Source: CAZKGE01 sp964541695 (GTDB lineage Bacteria > Bacillota > Clostridia > Christensenellales > CAG-138). Taken from it: a DNA stretch of 64,000 nucleotides. Below are positions 43,836 to 51,886 of the stretch, piece after piece (position 1 is the stretch's first letter; every line of letters begins with the position of its first letter). The notes under the pieces are model-generated. The model did no database searches. It had not been told where the DNA came from and saw only the letters and a program-made list of their open reading frames with translations. The translations under genes and the position numbers were made by a program. The stretch lies in NCBI GenBank assembly GCA_964541695.1, contig CAZIRB010000003.1:6530-70529 (forward strand), read 5' to 3'.

Positions 43836-45182
43836 TTATTTTCCCTTCGGCAGCGCCTGGTTTGCCGCGACGAGCAGCGGGTCCCACACGGGAGCAAACG
43901 GCGGCGCGTACGCAAGGTCCAGCGCGGCAAGGTCAGCCACGGTCGCGCGAAGGTGTACGAGCCCGGCCAGCACATCGATGCGCTTTGCCGCGCCCTCGTC
44001 GCCGAATATCTGCCCGCCCAGCAGCCGGTCCGTGCCGTTTTCCACGACGAGCTTGACCGCGATATCCCCCGCGCCCGGATACCCGTACGCGCGCGTATGG
44101 CTATGGATCGTCCCCTCGCGCGCGTCGAGGCCCAGCGACATTGCCTCGCGCAGCGAAAGCCCCGTCTTGGCTGCCTCCTTGTCGAACAGCTTGAATATCA
44201 TCGTGCCCGTCACACCCAAAAACTCGGCCCAGCCGCCCGCGGCGTTCTCGCCCGCGACCTTGCCCGCCTTGTTCGCGGTCGTGCCCATCGGGATGAAGCT
44301 CTCCGCGCCCGTGACCAGCTGCGTCGTGCACGCGCAGTCGCCCGCGGCATAGATGTCCGGCACGTTCGTGCGCATCCGCGCGTCGACGCGGATTGCGCCG
44401 CGCGCGCCCAACTCGACGCCCGCGCTCGCGGCAATCTCCGTGTTCGGCGTCACGCCGATGGCGAGGATGACAAGCTCTGCGATCAGTTCCCCCGCCTCCG
44501 TACGCACCGCGCGCACACGGCCGTCCGCGTCCTGTTCGATGCCGGTCACGCCCGCGCCGCAGAGAACGCGCACGCCATGCTCCTCGAGCGCCGCCTGCGC
44601 CATGCCCGCCATGTCCGCGTCGAACGGCGGCAATATCTGCGGCAGCTTTTCGACGATCGTCGTGCCGATGCCGAGACTTTTCAGCGCGTCCGCCATCTCC
44701 ACGCCGATGAAGCCCCCGCCGACGATGACCGCGCTGCGGCAGCCGCGCTTTGCAATGTAGCTCTGCAGCGCGTGGACGTCGGGAATGCCCTTGATCGTGA
44801 ACACGCCCTCGGCGCCGACGCCGGGCAGCCGCGGCACGATCGGCCTGGCGCCCGTGGCGATGATAAGCCGGTTGTACGGGACGCGCGTTTCTTCGCCCGA
44901 CGGGCCGCGCACCAATACGGCCTTTTCTTCCGGCAGAATCTTCGTCGCCTCGTGCAGGATGTGCACGGCCACGCCTTGCTTTGCCATCTGCTCCGGCGTG
45001 CGCGCGATCAGATCGCTTTCGTTTGCCATCACGTTTTTTGCAAGGTACGGCAAACTGCACGCCGAATACGAGATGTACGCCTCCTTCGTGTACACCTCGA
45101 CCTCGGCGGCTGGATTCGTTCGAGCGGCCTTGCCCGCCGCGCTCATGCCAGCGGCCACGCCGCCGATGATGACGATTCGCAT
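43836..45182 (-). CDS. FAD-dependent NAD(P)H oxidoreductase, CoA-disulfide reductase/NADH oxidase type
   Basis: 448 residues. FAD motif IVIIGGVAAGMSAAGKAAR (3-21), the single redox Cys in ISYSACSLPYLAKN (about 42), ATGARPIVP, the NAD motif VIVGGGFIGVEMADAL (about 151-166), FAD-tail IYAAGDCACTTQL (about 277-289), and a C-terminal dimerisation domain. The single cysteine fits CoA-disulfide reductase, NADH oxidase or persulfide reductase; these cannot be separated here. No rhodanese domain is attached. It lies downstream of an ArsR-type gene with a 65-base gap on the same strand and may belong to that unit. Confidence 0.88.
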   Translation of the reverse strand: MRIVIIGGVAAGMSAAGKAARTNPAAEVEVYTKEAYISYSACSLPYLAKNVMANESDLIARTPEQMAKQGVAVHILHEATKILPEEKAVLVRGPSGEETRVPYNRLIIATGARPIVPRLPGVGAEGVFTIKGIPDVHALQSYIAKRGCRSAVIVGGGFIGVEMADALKSLGIGTTIVEKLPQILPPFDADMAGMAQAALEEHGVRVLCGAGVTGIEQDADGRVRAVRTEAGELIAELVILAIGVTPNTEIAASAGVELGARGAIRVDARMRTNVPDIYAAGDCACTTQLVTGAESFIPMGTTANKAGKVAGENAAGGWAEFLGVTGTMIFKLFDKEAAKTGLSLREAMSLGLDAREGTIHSHTRAYGYPGAGDIAVKLVVENGTDRLLGGQIFGDEGAAKRIDVLAGLVHLRATVADLAALDLAYAPPFAPVWDPLLVAANQALPKGK

Positions 45183-45247
45183 AGTTCCCTCCTCCGGCCG
45201 CGCGGAACAGACGCCGCGCCAGCCAGTAAAAATGCTTGTGCCCGGCG

Positions 45248-45625
45248 TCAGTCCTCGGTTTCCTCGGTCTTTTCGCGGATGTGCTCGAGGCCCGTCTCAA
45301 AAATCTGCTGGATGTGCTCATCCGCCAACGAATAGTACACGACCTTGCCCTCGCGCCGGTTCTTGACGAGGTTGTTCTGCCGCAGCAGCCGAAGCTGGTG
45401 CGAGATGGCGGATTTCGTCATGCCGAGGAGCACCGCCAGATCGCACACGCACATCTCGTGCTCGTCCAGCGCCCAGATGATGCGCACGCGCGTGCTCTCG
45501 CCGAAAATCTTGAAAAAATCCGACAGGTCGTACAGCTCGTTCTCCTCCGGCATCTTCTGCCGGACGGCGTCGACCACCTCCGCGTGGATGACCTCGCAGT
45601 CGCACAGCATATCGTCTTTTTTCAT
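45248..45625 (-). CDS. ArsR/SmtB-family metal-sensing repressor (CadC-like)
   Basis: 125 residues from MKKDDMLCDC. The N-terminal CxC (LCDCEVIH) and the CVCDLAVLL motif in the alpha-3 helix are the ligands of the CadC-type Cd/Pb/Zn site. Winged helix with LGMTKSAISHQLRLLRQNNLV (here residues about 76-96) and VYYSLADEH. It should repress the divergent metal exporter and release DNA when metal binds. Start at 45625 has GGGAG at 8 bases; an alternative ATG at 45646 is possible. An extended -10 (TGTTACAAT, about 45741-45733) may be its promoter. Confidence 0.9.
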   Translation of the reverse strand: MKKDDMLCDCEVIHAEVVDAVRQKMPEENELYDLSDFFKIFGESTRVRIIWALDEHEMCVCDLAVLLGMTKSAISHQLRLLRQNNLVKNRREGKVVYYSLADEHIQQIFETGLEHIREKTEETED

Positions 45626-45853
45626 CGCGCTCACTCCCGTTTCCATGTATCCTCGCCGTATAAAGTGCCGAAAACGCGGCGCCGATTCCGCTAGAACGGC
45701 CGCTCCGCGTCCGCCCCATGCCGTACGCCACCATTGTAACACAACGCGCGGCCCCTGCACAGCCTGCGGGATCGGGGCGGATCCAAATCCCGCGCGCAAC
45801 GGGGCCGACAAGAATGGTTCGACAAAAAATCTGCCAAAACGCGTAAAAAGCCG

Positions 45854-45883
45854 TTGACAGTTGAACAGTCCTTCAACTATAAT
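45854..45883 (+). promoter_or_regulatory. Promoter of the metal exporter with operator O1 in the spacer
   Basis: TTGACA (45854-45859), 18 bases, TATAAT (45878-45883). The whole spacer is the inverted repeat GTTGAA-CAGTCC-TTCAAC (45860-45877), the usual repressor position for ArsR/SmtB proteins. Confidence 0.88.
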
Positions 45884-45892
45884 CATACTGTG

Positions 45893-45912
45893 AGTTGAGC
45901 GGCCGCTCAACT
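45893..45912. promoter_or_regulatory. Second operator-like palindrome O2
   Basis: AGTTGAGCGGCCGCTCAACT, perfect 20-bp palindrome at about +4 to +23, sharing GTTGA/TCAAC arms with O1. Confidence 0.75.
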
Positions 45913-45950
45913 GAACGGCCGGGCGCCATATCGCATGCGGGGGTACGAAC

Positions 45951-46175
45951 ATGAAGACGACGTTTCAGCTGGAGGGTTTGGATTGCGCGAACTGCGCGGC
46001 GAAAATCGAGCGCGGCGTGCAGCAGATCGCGGGCGTGAGGGCCGCGACGGTCAACTTTTTGACCGCAAAGCTCATGATCGAGGGCGCGGACGAAAACTTT
46101 GATGAGATTGTCCGCTCTGCAAATGCTATCGTTAAGAAAGTCGGTCCGGACATGACCGCAAGAAGGATATCCTGA
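45951..46175 (+). CDS. Heavy-metal-associated (HMA) domain protein
   Basis: 74 residues, a stand-alone ferredoxin-like HMA domain with the metal-binding CxxC in GLDCANCAAKIERGV (about 8-22). The stop codon TGA shares one base with the ATG of the P-type ATPase, so the two are translated together. In most CadA/ZntA pumps this domain is fused to the pump; here it is a separate chain that probably hands metal to the ATPase. Confidence 0.92.
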   Translation: MKTTFQLEGLDCANCAAKIERGVQQIAGVRAATVNFLTAKLMIEGADENFDEIVRSANAIVKKVGPDMTARRIS

Positions 46176-48034
46176 TGAAGCTGTCCGCCCATCAAAAACG
46201 GCTGCTGCGGATCCTTATCGGCGCCGCCGTCTACGCCGCCGCCAGCTTGTATCCGGCGGAGCAAACCTATGTGCCGCTGGCGCTATACCTCCTCGCGTTT
46301 TTGATCATCGGCGGCGATATCGTGTACCGGGCCGTGCGGCGTATTCTGCGCGGGCAGGTGTTCGATGAGAATTTTCTGATGAGCCTCGCCACCGTCGGCG
46401 CGTTTGCGATCGGATACTATTCCGAGGGCGTCGCCGTCATGCTGTTCTACCAGGTCGGCGAGCTGTTCCAGAGCTACGCCGTCGGCAAGTCGCGCAAATC
46501 CATCGCGGCGCTCATGGACATCCGCCCCGATTACGCGAACGTACAGCGCGGCGACGCGCTCGAGAAGGCCGATCCGTTCGACGTGTCCGTCGGCGAGAGC
46601 ATCGTCGTTAAGCCCGGCGAGCGGGTGCCTCTCGACGCGGTGGTCACCGCAGGCAGCTCCGCTTTGGACACCTCCGCGCTGACCGGCGAATCGCTGCCGC
46701 GCGAGGTCGGCCCGGGCGACGCGCTGCTGAGCGGCTGCATCAACATCAGCGGCGCGCTCACCGCGCGCGTGACGAAGCCGTACGGCGAGTCGACCGTGAG
46801 CCGCATACTCGATCTCGTCGAGAACGCGAGCGGCAAAAAATCGCAGTCCGAGCAGTTCATCACGAAGTTTGCGCGCTATTACACGCCTGGCGTCGTGATC
46901 GTGGCCGCGCTGCTTGCCGCTTTGCCGCCGCTGATTCTGCCGGGCGCGCAGTTTTCTGACTGGCTCTACCGCGCGCTGATATTTCTCGTGGTCTCCTGCC
47001 CGTGCGCGCTCGTCATCTCGATCCCCTTAAGCTTCTTCGGCGGCATCGGCGGCGCTTCGAGAAACGGCATCCTCGTCAAGGGCGGCAACTACCTCGAGGC
47101 GCTCGCGCGCACGGAAATCATCGCGTTCGACAAAACCGGGACGCTGACGCGCGGCGTGTTCCGCGTGCAGCGTGTCGCGCCGGACGGCATCGGCGAGGCT
47201 GAGCTGCTCGGGCTCGCGGCCCATGCCGAGAGTCTGTCCAACCACCCGATCTCGCTCTCCCTGCGGCAGGCGTACGGCAAGCCTGTCGACGGCGCGCGTA
47301 TTTCCGGTGTGGAAGAGCTGCCCGGCAAGGGCGTCGTCGCCAATGTCGACGGTCGACAGGTGGCCGCGGGCAATTTAGCGCTGATGCAGACGGTCGGCGC
47401 ATCTACCGGCGTTACGGAAGACGTGGCCGGCACGGTCGTGCACGTCGCGATCGATGGAGCGTACCGCGGCTATATCGTGATCGCGGACGAGCTCAAGCCG
47501 GACGCGGCAAAGGCCGTCGAGGAACTGCGCGCTTCGGGCATTCGCAAGCTCGTCATGCTGACCGGCGACGCAAGAGAGATCGGCGAGCAGATCGGAAAAA
47601 CGCTCAAACTCGACGCCGTATACGCCGCCTTGCTGCCCGCGGACAAGGTCGGGAAGGTCGAGTCGCTGTTGGCCGAAAAGTCGGCTTCGGGCAAGCTCGC
47701 CTTCGTCGGCGACGGCATCAACGACGCGCCCGTGCTGGCGCGCGCGGACATCGGCATCGCGATGGGCGGACTCGGCTCCGACGCGGCCATCGAGGCGGCC
47801 GACATCGTGATCATGACCGACGAGCCGTCGCGGCTGCCCGTCGCAATCCGGCTGGCCAAGAAGACGCTGCGCATCGCCAAGCAAAATATTGCTATCGCGC
47901 TGTCGGTCAAGGGTGCCGTGCTGCTGCTGGGTGCCATAGGCATTGCGTCGATGTGGGCGGCGGTGTTTGCCGATGTCGGCGTGGCGGTGATCGCGATTCT
48001 CAACGCCGTTCGCATGCTGCGCGTGGCAAAGTAG
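46175..48034 (+). CDS. cadA: P1B-type metal-exporting ATPase (Cd/Zn/Pb, CadA/ZntA type)
   Basis: 619 residues with no N-terminal HMA. Helices at about 10-70, A-domain DTSALTGESLPRE (about 164-176), transmembrane metal site SCPCALVISIP (about 274), phosphorylated Asp in AFDKTGTLTRG (about 315-325), SNHPISLSL His-Pro of the N domain, hinge VGDGINDAPVLARADIGIAMG (here about 513-533), and a last helix with conserved Lys and Asp (KGAVLLLGAIG, FADVGVAV). CPC plus this C-terminal Asp point to Zn/Cd/Pb rather than Cu. Controlled by the adjacent ArsR. Confidence 0.93.
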   Translation: MKLSAHQKRLLRILIGAAVYAAASLYPAEQTYVPLALYLLAFLIIGGDIVYRAVRRILRGQVFDENFLMSLATVGAFAIGYYSEGVAVMLFYQVGELFQSYAVGKSRKSIAALMDIRPDYANVQRGDALEKADPFDVSVGESIVVKPGERVPLDAVVTAGSSALDTSALTGESLPREVGPGDALLSGCINISGALTARVTKPYGESTVSRILDLVENASGKKSQSEQFITKFARYYTPGVVIVAALLAALPPLILPGAQFSDWLYRALIFLVVSCPCALVISIPLSFFGGIGGASRNGILVKGGNYLEALARTEIIAFDKTGTLTRGVFRVQRVAPDGIGEAELLGLAAHAESLSNHPISLSLRQAYGKPVDGARISGVEELPGKGVVANVDGRQVAAGNLALMQTVGASTGVTEDVAGTVVHVAIDGAYRGYIVIADELKPDAAKAVEELRASGIRKLVMLTGDAREIGEQIGKTLKLDAVYAALLPADKVGKVESLLAEKSASGKLAFVGDGINDAPVLARADIGIAMGGLGSDAAIEAADIVIMTDEPSRLPVAIRLAKKTLRIAKQNIAIALSVKGAVLLLGAIGIASMWAAVFADVGVAVIAILNAVRMLRVAK

Positions 48035-48075
48035 CGGCGGGGTTTGGATTTGGGGAAAATAGACGGTGAGGTGTG

Positions 48076-48102
48076 AGGCGCCCAAAGGGGCGCCTGTTTT
48101 TT
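48076..48102 (+). terminator. Terminator of the metal-exporter operon
   Basis: AGGCGCCC-AAAG-GGGCGCCT followed by GTTTTTT. Confidence 0.88.
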
Positions 48103-48193
48103 GCTTCTTTAATATAAAGAGGAGGTGCAAAGGCGGGCGAAGCTAGGTTCGCGATGGGATGCGGGGTGCGGGGATACGGGAGGGCGCAGGTAT

Positions 48194-48660
48194 GGGATAC
48201 GCCGCGGGGCGCCGCCCCGCACCCCGCCAAAGGAATGCGTCCCCTTGGAATCCCGAATAGTTGTGCATGTTCTTCTGCCGAATCGGGTTTCCAAAGGGAC
48301 CGAAGCGGAACACCGCCAGTGGCGGGGAAAATGAAGCGCGGGCCCGGCGAGCAAAAAGCGGAAGGCAACGGACAAAAGCCACAGTGCATTGCATCATCGC
48401 GCACTGCTGCCGAAGCCAAGCCCTCCGCAAGGTACGGGATACGCCGCGGGGCGCCGCCCCGCACCCCGCCAAAGGAACGCGTCCCTTTGGAATCCCGAAT
48501 AGTTGCGCATGTTCTTCTGCCGAATCGGGTTTCCAAAAGGCCTCCGGCCCTTTGGCGGTGGGCCGAAACCGAACGCCGCCAGTGGCGGGGAAAATGAAGC
48601 GCAGGCTCGGTGTGCATAGAGCGGAAGGCAACGGACAAAAGCCGCAACGCACCGCGACCG
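48194..48660. repeat. Two tandem 242-bp repeat units with R1 hairpin modules
   Basis: Unit 1 starts at 48194 and unit 2 at 48436 (both GGGATACGCCGCGGGGCGCC). Each holds GCGGGGC/GCCCCGC, a CCAAAGGA-type stem, AATCCCGAATAGTTG, a second stem (CCAAAGGG), the CCGCCAGTGGCGG hairpin and GGAAGGCAACGGACAAAAGCC. The region between the ATPase and iolG (48103-48689) has no credible gene. Confidence 0.85.
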
Positions 48661-48689
48661 TTGCGAACTATGGAATTGGAGGCAGTGCC

Positions 48690-48720
48690 TCCAAAAAGAA
48701 TGCGCCCCCGAAGGGGCGCC
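48690..48720 (-). terminator. Terminator of the inositol operon
   Basis: Minus strand GCGCCCC-TTCG-GGGGCGC then ATTCTTTTT, 31 bases past the iolG stop. A further hairpin GGAGGCA/TGCCTCC lies at 48677-48691. Confidence 0.85.
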
Positions 48721-48751
48721 TCCTCCTATTTTTCTGCAATATCAGCTATGT

Positions 48752-49765
48752 TCAGATCTCGTCGATGCGCACGGGACGATGCTCCGCGAGCGACTTTTTG
48801 CACGCCAGCCCGATGCGGATCGTCATGCGCCCGTCCACGACGCCGACCTCCGGCTCCGTATCCTGTTCGATACAGTCGATGAACGAGCGCACCTCGGCCT
48901 GGTACGAGGCCATGTACCGTTCGAGGAAAAACCACAGCGGCTTCTCGGCCGTGACGCCGTCCACCGTGGAGAGCACCGCCGTCGACGGCAGGTCGTTGCC
49001 GTTCTGTACGCTGCCCTTCGAGCCGAACACCTCGGCGCGCTGGTCGTAGCCGTAGACCGCCTTGCGCGAGTTATCGATCAGCGCAAGCGCGCCGTTTGCC
49101 ATGCGCGCGGACACCGTCGCGGTGTCCACGTCGCCCGCCGCGCCGATCTCCGGGTCGATCAGCACCGCGCCGAGGGCGAACACCTCCTCGACCTCGCTGC
49201 CGGACAGGAAGCGGATCATGTCAAGGTCATGGATCATCATATCGAGGAACAGCCCGCCCGAAGACTGGACATAGCCCGCCGGCGGCGGCATCGGGTCGCG
49301 GGAACTGACCCGCACGAACTGCACGTCGCCGATCTTCCCGTCGTCCACGGCCTTCTTGAGCGCACGGAAATTGTGGTCGAAGCGGCGGTTGAAGCCGACC
49401 TGATATTTGAGGTTTTTCTTCGATGCCCGAAGCGCCGCCTCGACCGCGTCGATCTTGGCCAGATCGTGATCGATGGGCTTCTCGCAGAACACGTGCTTGC
49501 CCGCCTCGATCGCCTCGACCGAGAGCGCCGAGTGCGTGTCCGTCGACGAGCAGATCAAAACCGCGTCGATTGCGGGATCGTCCATAATGAAGCGGTGATC
49601 TCGGTAGATACGCCCGATGCCAAAACTTTTAGCCAGGCCCTCCGCCTGTTCCGTCAGGTACGGGTCCGCGATGGCGCGGATCGCCGCATTCGGCACGCCG
49701 GAGATGATGCTGCGCGCGTGCACCTGCCCGATGCGTCCCGCGCCGATGATGCCGACTTGAATCAT
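48752..49765 (-). CDS. iolG: Inositol 2-dehydrogenase (Gfo/Idh/MocA family)
   Basis: 337 residues. NAD-dependent oxidation of myo-inositol to scyllo-inosose, the first step of inositol breakdown. Rossmann start VGIIGAGRIGQVHARSI (3-19), the family EKP motif in HVFCEKPIDHDL (about 92), the catalytic Asp/His in LFLDMMIHDLDMIRFL (about 163-178), and NRRFDHNF. ATG at 49765; the longer frame has no ribosome site. Last gene of the five-gene operon; the neighbours (iolO, iolN, iolM, uxaE) make inositol the favoured substrate over other sugars used by this family. Confidence 0.88.
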   Translation of the reverse strand: MIQVGIIGAGRIGQVHARSIISGVPNAAIRAIADPYLTEQAEGLAKSFGIGRIYRDHRFIMDDPAIDAVLICSSTDTHSALSVEAIEAGKHVFCEKPIDHDLAKIDAVEAALRASKKNLKYQVGFNRRFDHNFRALKKAVDDGKIGDVQFVRVSSRDPMPPPAGYVQSSGGLFLDMMIHDLDMIRFLSGSEVEEVFALGAVLIDPEIGAAGDVDTATVSARMANGALALIDNSRKAVYGYDQRAEVFGSKGSVQNGNDLPSTAVLSTVDGVTAEKPLWFFLERYMASYQAEVRSFIDCIEQDTEPEVGVVDGRMTIRIGLACKKSLAEHRPVRIDEI

Positions 49766-49778
49766 ATCCTCTCTCTCC

Positions 49779-50621
49779 TTACATCTGTTGTCGTAGTCTT
49801 TCGTTTGCAGCGCGCACGGCGCCAAGAAGCGCCTCGCCCGCGTTTGCCAGCACGTGCTCGCGCGACGGGACGCGCTTGGTCTCGAGCGCGATGGGGCCGG
49901 TATAGCCCGTTTTCAAAATCTCCGCGAGCACGGCGGGAAAGTCGATTTCCCCCGTGCCCGGCAGGCCGCGGCCGGTGTCCGCGACGTGCACGTTCGTGAT
50001 GCGGTTCCCCGCCTCCCGCACGGCGGCGAGCATGTCCCCGTCCTCGAAATGCGAGTGGTACGTGTCGTACAGCAGTCCGACGCAGCCGGGATTCCCGAGA
50101 AAATGCAGAAACGCCAGCGTTTCGCGCGTCGTGTTGAGAAACGTCGTCTCGGCGCGGTTGATCGGCTCGATCTGCAGCGTGACGCTTTCGCGCTCGGCCA
50201 ACTCGATGAGCGGGAATAGCGCCCCGCCGAGCAGCCGCAGCGAGTCCGCGGCAGACCCTTCGAGCCTGCCGCGCAAAAGCCCGATCGTCACGCGCGGGCG
50301 GCCGATCCTGGCGGAGAGCGCGATGTGCCCGCGCACGAGATTCGCGGCGCGCGCGCGCGTCTCCGCGTCCCGCGAGGCAAGGAACCATCCGTCGCGGCCG
50401 AACGCCTGCCCGGTCGAGATGGACGTGACGGCGAGCGCATGCTTCTCCGCCTCGCGGCTGACCGCATCGGCGTCGATCTCGTCCGGGTACGCGACCGCGA
50501 TCTCCACGCCCGTAAAGCCCTGGGCGGCGATATCGGCAAACGCGGCCTTCCATTCGGCCGCCGCGTACGGCGAATAGACGGTGTCGTACTGCAGCGGCAC
50601 GGTCTGGCAAAGCAGGTTCAT
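49779..50621 (-). CDS. iolO: Xylose-isomerase-like TIM barrel, probable 5-keto-L-gluconate epimerase
   Basis: 280 residues. AP-endonuclease-2/TIM-barrel sugar epimerase. Metal ligands are visible as LQIEPIN (Glu, about 147), LLYDTYHSHFEDGD (Asp/His, about 180-193), HVADTGRG and IALETK (Glu, about 249). In the Thermotoga inositol pathway the enzyme of this fold turns 5-keto-L-gluconate into D-tagaturonate; the same fold also includes IolE and tagatose epimerases, so the assignment rests on its neighbours. ATG at 50621 after AAGGGG. The 127-base gap to iolN holds a large hairpin (50702-50737), perhaps for transcript processing. Confidence 0.72.
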   Translation of the reverse strand: MNLLCQTVPLQYDTVYSPYAAAEWKAAFADIAAQGFTGVEIAVAYPDEIDADAVSREAEKHALAVTSISTGQAFGRDGWFLASRDAETRARAANLVRGHIALSARIGRPRVTIGLLRGRLEGSAADSLRLLGGALFPLIELAERESVTLQIEPINRAETTFLNTTRETLAFLHFLGNPGCVGLLYDTYHSHFEDGDMLAAVREAGNRITNVHVADTGRGLPGTGEIDFPAVLAEILKTGYTGPIALETKRVPSREHVLANAGEALLGAVRAANERLRQQM

Positions 50622-50748
50622 GCGCGCACCCCTTTTCTGCATTCTGCGACGCGGCCGGAATAGCAAGGCCGCGGCCGAACGCGCGTTCGTCCCTTGCGGA
50701 AGGAAGGGCCGCCGCTTTTCCCGCGGCAGCCCCTTCCCCGTGTTTTGT

Positions 50749-51870
50749 TCAGTCGATGAATATGCCGCGGCGCGGCAGCTCGTGGATGCTCTTCCAGCCC
50801 TCGCTCAGCGGCTCGCGCAGGCAGGGCTCGATCTCCTCGGCCGGCCGGAACGAGAACTTCGACGGGTCCGGCACCTTGCCGGCCGGGTAAGCCGCGAGGA
50901 TGTCCTCGCACATGCAGGTGAGGTACTCGCAGATCGCGGCGATCGCGCGCTTGACGCGGCGCGGGTCCGCGCGCGTGGGCTTGCCGACGACGCCCTCCGG
51001 CGTGCCGAACCGCTCGATCCACGCGTTGCCCTCCATCTCCTGCCAGCGGTTCGGACGGTGGAACGAGTCCACCGAGCCGTCGAAGAAGCCGTCCTGCAAG
51101 AAACCGAAGTTTTGCGGCGTGGCGTCGACGCAGACGCTCATGTCCACCATCTCCGGGAACATCAGAAGCGCGGCGCTGGTCTCGGACTCGTCCGCGTGAA
51201 TGAACGGCGTGGTCACAAAGTCCGGCCGCTCGTCGCCCAAGGGGTAGAAGAACTCGCGCACCGCGCGGTGCCACTCGACCACGCACGCAAACGCGGGCAG
51301 CTGATAGCGCTTGAAGAACTCCTGTATCGCGCTCTCGAGCATCCAGTCCTGGCCGTGGTTGTTGACGAGGATGATCTTGCGGAAGCCGTCGTCCCACAGG
51401 CCCGCCATCACGTCGGCCAATGTGTTGATGATCGTGGTCTCGGAGATCATCACGGTGCCCGGCATACCGAGATGGTGGTACGGATGGCCTCCGTAGTTGA
51501 TCGGCGGGTACGCGAGCGCGACCTCGTGACCGAGCGCCTTGGTCTTGCGGCGCACTGCCTCGCAGATGAACTGCACCATGAGCGTGTCGAGGCCGGAGCA
51601 GTTCTGCGCGCCGTGGTTCTCCGTGCTGCCGATGGGCACGAGCACGATGTCGTTCTTTCTGCGCTTCTCAATCAGTTTGGCGCGCGGCGTGTTCTGGATG
51701 TACGTGTTCGCAATGCCCATCTCGAGCGGCGAACCGATGCCGTAGTCGTCGAGTATCTTCTGGATCTCCTCCTCGGAGGCATCCCAAAGCTTCTTCTTCA
51801 GCCTACCTACCTTGCTGTCCTCAAAGAAGATGTTCGGGTAGTCGGTCGTCAGATAATTCTTGTACGCCAT
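50749..51870 (-). CDS. iolN: Creatininase-family hydrolase, probable 3-dehydro-scyllo-inosose hydrolase
   Basis: 373 residues. Creatininase amidohydrolase fold with metal motifs VPIGSTENHGAQNCSGLDT (about 78-96; Glu, His, Asp), LVNNHGQDW (His, about 165) and the Glu in HADESETSAAL (about 225). An N-terminal extension of about 60 residues sets it apart from plain creatininases. In Thermotoga maritima the homologous gene next to the scyllo-inosose 3-dehydrogenase opens the ring of the diketo-inositol to give 5-keto-L-gluconate. It lies 16 bases after iolM. Function is inferred from family plus operon. Confidence 0.78.
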   Translation of the reverse strand: MAYKNYLTTDYPNIFFEDSKVGRLKKKLWDASEEEIQKILDDYGIGSPLEMGIANTYIQNTPRAKLIEKRRKNDIVLVPIGSTENHGAQNCSGLDTLMVQFICEAVRRKTKALGHEVALAYPPINYGGHPYHHLGMPGTVMISETTIINTLADVMAGLWDDGFRKIILVNNHGQDWMLESAIQEFFKRYQLPAFACVVEWHRAVREFFYPLGDERPDFVTTPFIHADESETSAALLMFPEMVDMSVCVDATPQNFGFLQDGFFDGSVDSFHRPNRWQEMEGNAWIERFGTPEGVVGKPTRADPRRVKRAIAAICEYLTCMCEDILAAYPAGKVPDPSKFSFRPAEEIEPCLREPLSEGWKSIHELPRRGIFID

Positions 51871-51886
51871 AGTTACCCCCTTACGC

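Noticed and set aside
48125..48652. Several overlapping ORFs on both strands in the tandem units
   Set aside because: They repeat with the units, change frame freely and have no ribosome sites; they are by-products of the GC-rich repeats.
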